Origin: Clavelina lepadiformis
Taxonomy: Eukaryota > Chordata > Ascidiacea > Aplousobranchia > Clavelinidae
NCBI RefSeq assembly: GCF_947623445.1
Contig: NC_135245.1
Span: 15,507,501 to 15,571,500 of the forward strand
Length of the DNA stretch: 64,000 bases
Reading direction: 5' to 3'
Shown here: piece after piece, positions 59,429-64,000 of the stretch
Layout: each line of letters starts with the position of its first letter
Numbering within the stretch: the stretch's first letter is position 1
The notes under the pieces: model-generated
The model's database searches: none
What the model saw: only the letters and a program-made list of their open reading frames with translations
Told to the model about the DNA's origin: nothing
Translations under genes and position numbers: made by a program

Positions 59429-61117
59429 TTTTTGTTACCAATGGCGATCGCCTGCATACAGGATAATGGAAGTCCAGTTGATACGTTTATATTCAAATAA
59501 AAATATTATTTTTGATGCTGTAACATATATGTTTGAAACAGATATCAAGTGAATACGTAATCATGCAACAATTGTCTCAACTGACTCGAGTCACAGTACA
59601 AAAATGACAGTCACGTGTAAAATTACTTCTTCTACGTGAACAAATCCTAAAAATCAGTTGACACTTCATACACAGAATTACAAATCACAGACCTAGACAT
59701 AGTTTACACATTGATCTTGCAATTATTATTCCAGTCTTATTGTTTTATTCCAGTCTACAGTTGTTTGACACTGGATTTCATTTTAGTGCAAAACTAACTC
59801 AAGCAGAGTTGCAAGCCGGGCTTTTGAGTTGGTTTCGGCCTCAAGTTTGAAAAAAATTGGGGTCGAATTTATACGCGCACTCTGCTATATTTGCGTCGTA
59901 ATTTCACTTTTTACACGACTGTGCATGAGCCCAGATTGCTGAAAACCTCCACGAGAGCGCAAAACTCAACTTAAAAAAGGATAGCAGTCAAAGAATGGCA
60001 TCAAAAGATGATTTTCATTCATTCAGTAAATTTGCCTTTCGGGTCTAATTCGGGCTTCAAATAAATTTTCGTGCTCGGGCCGGGTTAACAATATAAGGCT
60101 CGTTTACAACTCTGAACCCAATTAAGCGCTCATATTGCAATAGTACATTTATCATCGAAACAATTGAATTCTTTATATCTGTTGTGCAATACTTGAAATG
60201 AACATGTGGAGCGGTTATTCGGATGCGGTGGAAAGTTGGGAACACCTTTTTAATTAAGCGCCCTTTAAACTAGAACTCTACACTGCTCTGTGGATTTAAG
60301 CTCTGTTTAGTATCTTGTTCTGATTAGGCACCGCATATTGCAACATAGACTGGATGTTCAGCCGATTCGTCGCATTTTCCGATTTGTAAATTGCGCGTGA
60401 GCATGGACTTTCATTGTGCTGAAAACATGAGCACAACTATTCTCGCACTCCACAGTTTACGACAAAGAAAACGATATGACATCTTTTGCTTTGTTCATTA
60501 TTGGCCAGTGTATATAGGCTGTATGTGTATAGGCTATTGCTTAGCTTTTGCAAATGACACCTGAAGCACATGACAGTTTGTTCAAAACATGCTCGTGAGC
60601 TTCTCAGAAAAACCACCATGCACTATTCTGTTGTTAGAAATGATACGAGCACTTGTAGATTGGCTACTACTTCTGAATCGACAACATGTTACATCATAAG
60701 CTGCCTTGTCTCTGTCTTCAGTTTGCTGAGTTAGGCAAAGATTTCCGTCGCTAAGCGTAAGTAAACATTAAGTGCAAACAAGCAAAGTGTTTGTCATGCT
60801 TGCAACGCCCTTTACATGAGCCAAATGAGCTGTGTAGCCTATAACAAAGTGATTGCTGACCATTATTACATGCTCTTTAGGTACTGACCCACGTAAATAA
60901 TAATTCTTCATCTTGACCCATTTTTGCATCCTTCACGCAGGACGAATTGCATGTCAAAATGTCGGTGAAATACAGCTAGGCCACTGAGACAACGTTTTAT
61001 AGGCATCATGTTTTATTGCTTGTGGACACATTATTTAGTATCGTTGCGTTGTTAAAATTTAGCAGTTGTATTGGCTTTGCTTGAATTATATACACTACCT
61101 GATCCTTAACGTTTATT
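58685..61117 (-). repeat. Right arm of the large inverted duplication
   Basis: About 2.4 kb, the inverted counterpart of 53003-55308, with about 3.4 kb between the arms. It carries copy C exon 1, part of intron 1 and about 1.7 kb upstream. It is the likely source arm because the rest of the gene continues from it. Confidence 0.88.
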
Positions 61118-61261
61118 CTTATAATTATCATTTTACCTAAGGCATTTGTTTCCTTTATTTCTTTTTAGGACTTGTGTTACTGTTTTTTTCTTTGTACAAC
61201 CTTCCACACACAGTGTGCATGTTTCCTTACATTTTTTAAGTATTTTCATTGCCCCTGCAGA

Positions 61262-61499
61262 CAATGTTCCCTCTAAGCTGCGCGCGTGCGCAAATGCGCA
61301 CTGCTGACACGATCTCCGCGCACAGAAAATCTGTGTTGCGCACAAGAAAATAAGCCAATCTGAATTAAAAATAGAATAAACGCATAATAATGGCCACAGT
61401 GCGCACGTGGCACGTCTGATGTTGCTCACAGTGGTCCAAGGGACCGCTCAGAGAGTTAGTGTGTTTGCTCAGACTCGTGAAAAATTAGAGGGAACATTG
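61262..61499. mobile_element. hAT-like MITE (238 bp) with perfect 8-bp target duplication
   Basis: Terminal inverted repeats CAATGTTCCCTCTAA and TTAGAGGGAACATTG; CCTGCAGA occurs on both sides (61254-61261 and 61500-61507) without mismatch. The interior is rich in GTGCGCA-type words. No coding capacity; short ORFs across it are spurious. Confidence 0.88.
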
Positions 61500-61507
61500 C
61501 CTGCAGA

Positions 61508-62240
61508 TGTAATCTTTGAAAGTCTTGCATTCCATCGTTATAATATTGTAAAGGAACAAGGCTGGTCTAAGAATGTGCGAGACCCGAATGGATTTCTGTA
61601 CAACAGTGGTTCTCTACCTTGTTTGGTTCACGGAAATCTTTTTCTTTGTTAAATGCAGCGTAGCGCTGGACCCAACTAGATGCAATCGACCCTGTAAAGA
61701 AGGCTACATATTTGGGGGCGGGGTGACATTTTTTAACTTAGATATGGCCTAGTTGCGTTGTGGTTTGTCAAGATAAGGTGGGCTCCTTCCCCCTCTATAT
61801 TTCCCATAGTGCATTTGTTAATCTGATTGCTACCGCATATCAAATCGTGTTGCCGAATTGCTTAATTGCTGAAGATTTGAACACGTTTACCCTGGTTTGC
61901 TTGATGGAGCCTTTTTATCACCGGCTAGAATAAAAGAGAAAGAGAGCTTAAGAGACGAGAGACAAAGAGTTTAAATGGTATATTGACTATGTAGCAGCAC
62001 TTGGCACCACACAGACATGTCAGTTTGAGTATGACGTGATTTAATCACTTTTACGTCATTATTTACGCTTGCGTTATGATGGGTTATTTTGTAAGTTATT
62101 GGCATTATTCTGATCAAAGTTCACTGTGCAGCGATTCTATCAATAACGACAGGCCAAGTAATTTGTAACTGCTATTCACGATTTTATAGTGCTGACCGCA
62201 TGGAGCTGACAAAGAATAAATTAAATTTCTTTTAACGCAT
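61508..62240. other. Intergenic DNA, no recognised gene
   Basis: Nothing assigned. Confidence 0.4.
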
Positions 62241-62622
62241 AATCCTCAGCTCTATCGCCTATAGGTATGTCGGTCTACATCATATTCCACACAATTTGGG
62301 CACTTGGTCTTTCGCATTTGCGCACCTAGTAACACTCCTTTTTAAAAGTATCTCTAGTATCTTAAGTATCTTAAAAGAACCAAACAGAACTACCGCAGTA
62401 GCCAATGTATCTGCACCGCTAGCCTGGTCTTTTATAGACAAGGGTAAAACTCCTTTCCATGGCATCTTGAGATTTCTTGTAGTTTCCTGTGTAGGTCCAA
62501 CAAATTCCTACCTAACATGGTGAGTATTGTATATGTTTCATTGGTTTCTTTTTTAACAAATCAGTTTTTTTTGCAGTGTCGCCGGAAGTAGGTCTACGAG
62601 GCAGCAGGAACACTGATAACTT
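62241..62622 (+). other. Possible exon pair of unknown gene
   Basis: A + strand frame is open from about 62241 to a GTGAGT donor at 62520; a TTTTTTTTGCAG acceptor follows at 62577, and the joined frame ends at a TGA about 14 codons later. The peptide contains a hydrophobic stretch (VTLLFKSISSILSIL) but resembles no family I know and has no clear start. Weak evidence only. Confidence 0.22.
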
Positions 62623-63761
62623 TTCACCGCATGCATACATAACTTTACAAATCCAAGATTAAACTTTTCATGTCTTTATAAATGGTATTTTCGCTCTGCC
62701 ACCGGCGCCTCTTAAAGAAAGATAAAATATAAAAAAAACTTGGTCATACAGTACAAAAGCTTCATCAAGTGCAATCATGCTATCCTGGGATGATTGTATT
62801 CTTACCAAAAAACTACTTTAACAGGAAGGATTCACTGAGACTTCACACAGTTTTATATACTGAGCCACATCGCTTAGAATCGCGATCGACCAACGCCAAA
62901 ATAGCACAATCTAAAATCTTAGGTTGAGTGATTTGGATGTATCAAAGTCACTGCTACGTGGTAATACTACTTTTATGCACTATGCACTGTTTAGATATGA
63001 TAAATAAGAAGCGAAAAATATTATCAACTTTTTGCGTGTGATATAAATTTGGTTCCTAATCGTATAACAGTGTTATTGTATTATACTGATCTGCCAGTAC
63101 AACTATCAATTCCGATACAGTTGCAAATGTGCAAGCAAAAAACACGCTTGCGAAAGAAGTGGAAAATATTACCTATATACAGATGTCAAAACAACATCAT
63201 TGCTATTGCTAAACGTGTTATAACAACCTTATGCCTACAATCAGCTGCATTTGTGTATGGATAACGCACATTGGGATAACCGTCCCATGTATACTTTACT
63301 ACACAAACACCAAAATAAATTATTGAAAATTTTATTTTGCCTATACACCGTTTGGTATTTTTCGTTTGACTTTAAGAGCTGAGTTCACAGACAAAATCAC
63401 TTATACAATTAACTCTATAGGTTTATTTTAATGAGGCAGAACACGAATCCTGGTTGAAATTGGTAAAAAGCGTAGATAGCCCTGTAGCAATAGATTACCA
63501 CAAGGTCATTATCTAATTGATTTGTTGCCTTGAGCGACAAAGATAATCGGAAATTTGCTGTACAGTGACCATTTCTAAAGAGATAAATAGCCACATTCCA
63601 GAAAACACGAGCTGTTTGTAAGATTTGCCGTAACGTTGGACTTGTACTATAGCGTGGCATGATGAATAGCACTGTAATTTGGACGTTTCTTGCTCAAGTG
63701 TACAACCACATGTGTGTAAAACTTATTTGTCAAGCAAACCTTGTCGGATTTTTAAAGCTTT
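62623..63761. other. Intergenic DNA, no recognised gene
   Basis: Short ORFs on both strands, including an 85-codon - strand frame at 63415-63672, without recognisable features. Confidence 0.4.
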
Positions 63762-64000
63762 GGTGAGGCATTGATTTCGGTATGTAAGAAAATTTAAATT
63801 TAATGTCATTGTTTCTTGAAAAGAAAAGTGCTTGAATGATATGAAGAAGATGAGGATCAAGAATTTAGAGTGGAAATTTTTAGGCTTAATTCCCACAGAG
63901 ACTGCAAAGTTATAAACGCGAAAAGGAATTGTTATTTTTAAACTTTTTTAAATGTTATAAGTTGAACAGCGTAAGTAAGTATTTTCATATTTTGTGCTCG
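63762..64000 (-). repeat. Second inverted repeat, right arm (runs off the window)
   Basis: Inverted counterpart of 55725-55967; the match is still strong at the last base, so the repeat probably continues beyond the window. Confidence 0.85.

Noticed and set aside
61133..61652. ORFs across 61.1-61.7 kb
   Set aside because: They cross the MITE boundaries and use its terminal repeats as coding sequence.
1..64000. CRISPR array, rRNA, tRNA genes or a prokaryote-type defence system
   Set aside because: No regularly spaced repeats, no recognisable cloverleaf or rRNA sequence; the DNA is clearly spliced eukaryotic. A tRNA scan and structured-RNA search were not possible here.

Overview
The window is eukaryotic nuclear DNA: AT-rich, with spliced genes using GT-AG introns and abundant retrotransposons and MITEs. 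The gene set (Spinster-like transporter, thrombospondin-repeat receptor, folate receptor, U11/U12 snRNP protein ZMAT5, tRNA-queuosine mannosyltransferase GTDC1/QTMAN, Sulfotransfer_4-type enzymes) fits an animal, probably an invertebrate deuterostome; an ascidian tunicate is my best guess but is not proven by the sequence.

Layout. (1) 89-14242, + strand: 3' part of a Spinster (SPNS) MFS transporter, 11 exons, 578 visible residues; its 5' end lies before the window. (2) 16256-25156, + strand: a complete ten-exon gene for a single-pass membrane protein of 696 residues with about eight thrombospondin type 1 repeats. A full-length L1/Tx1-like LINE (17288-22831, 11-bp target duplication, both ORFs open) sits in intron 4 in the same orientation. 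(3) 27650-31908, - strand: ZMAT5 (three exons, 169 residues), whose second intron contains an intronless GTDC1/QTMAN gene on the same strand (28354-29475). (4) 32816-33618: an 803-bp terminal-inverted-repeat element with an iterated internal motif; then a decayed LINE reverse transcriptase near 35.0-35.5 kb. (5) 36533-37869, + strand: a five-exon folate receptor (250 residues, GPI-type tail), with a hAT-like MITE ending 130 bp before its start codon and a broken partial copy of its last exons at about 39.3-39.6 kb. (6) 39965-45520, - strand: a very young Ty3/gypsy LTR retrotransposon with apparently identical 241-bp LTRs. (7) 46131-61117: a duplicated sulfotransferase cluster with two intact four-exon genes (- strand) and one exon-1-only copy (+ strand) created by an inverted duplication of roughly 2.3 kb. 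(8) 61118-64000: a hAT MITE with a perfect 8-bp target duplication, unassigned sequence, and the start of another inverted-repeat arm at the right edge.

The cellular genes do not form a pathway. What unites the window is mobile DNA and duplication reshaping ordinary gene neighbourhoods: a LINE in an intron, MITEs in promoters and intergenic DNA, a fresh gypsy insertion, and segmental copying of the sulfotransferase locus. I found no CRISPR array, rRNA or recognisable tRNA gene. All gene models were derived by hand from splice sites and reading-phase continuity; no database search was run.
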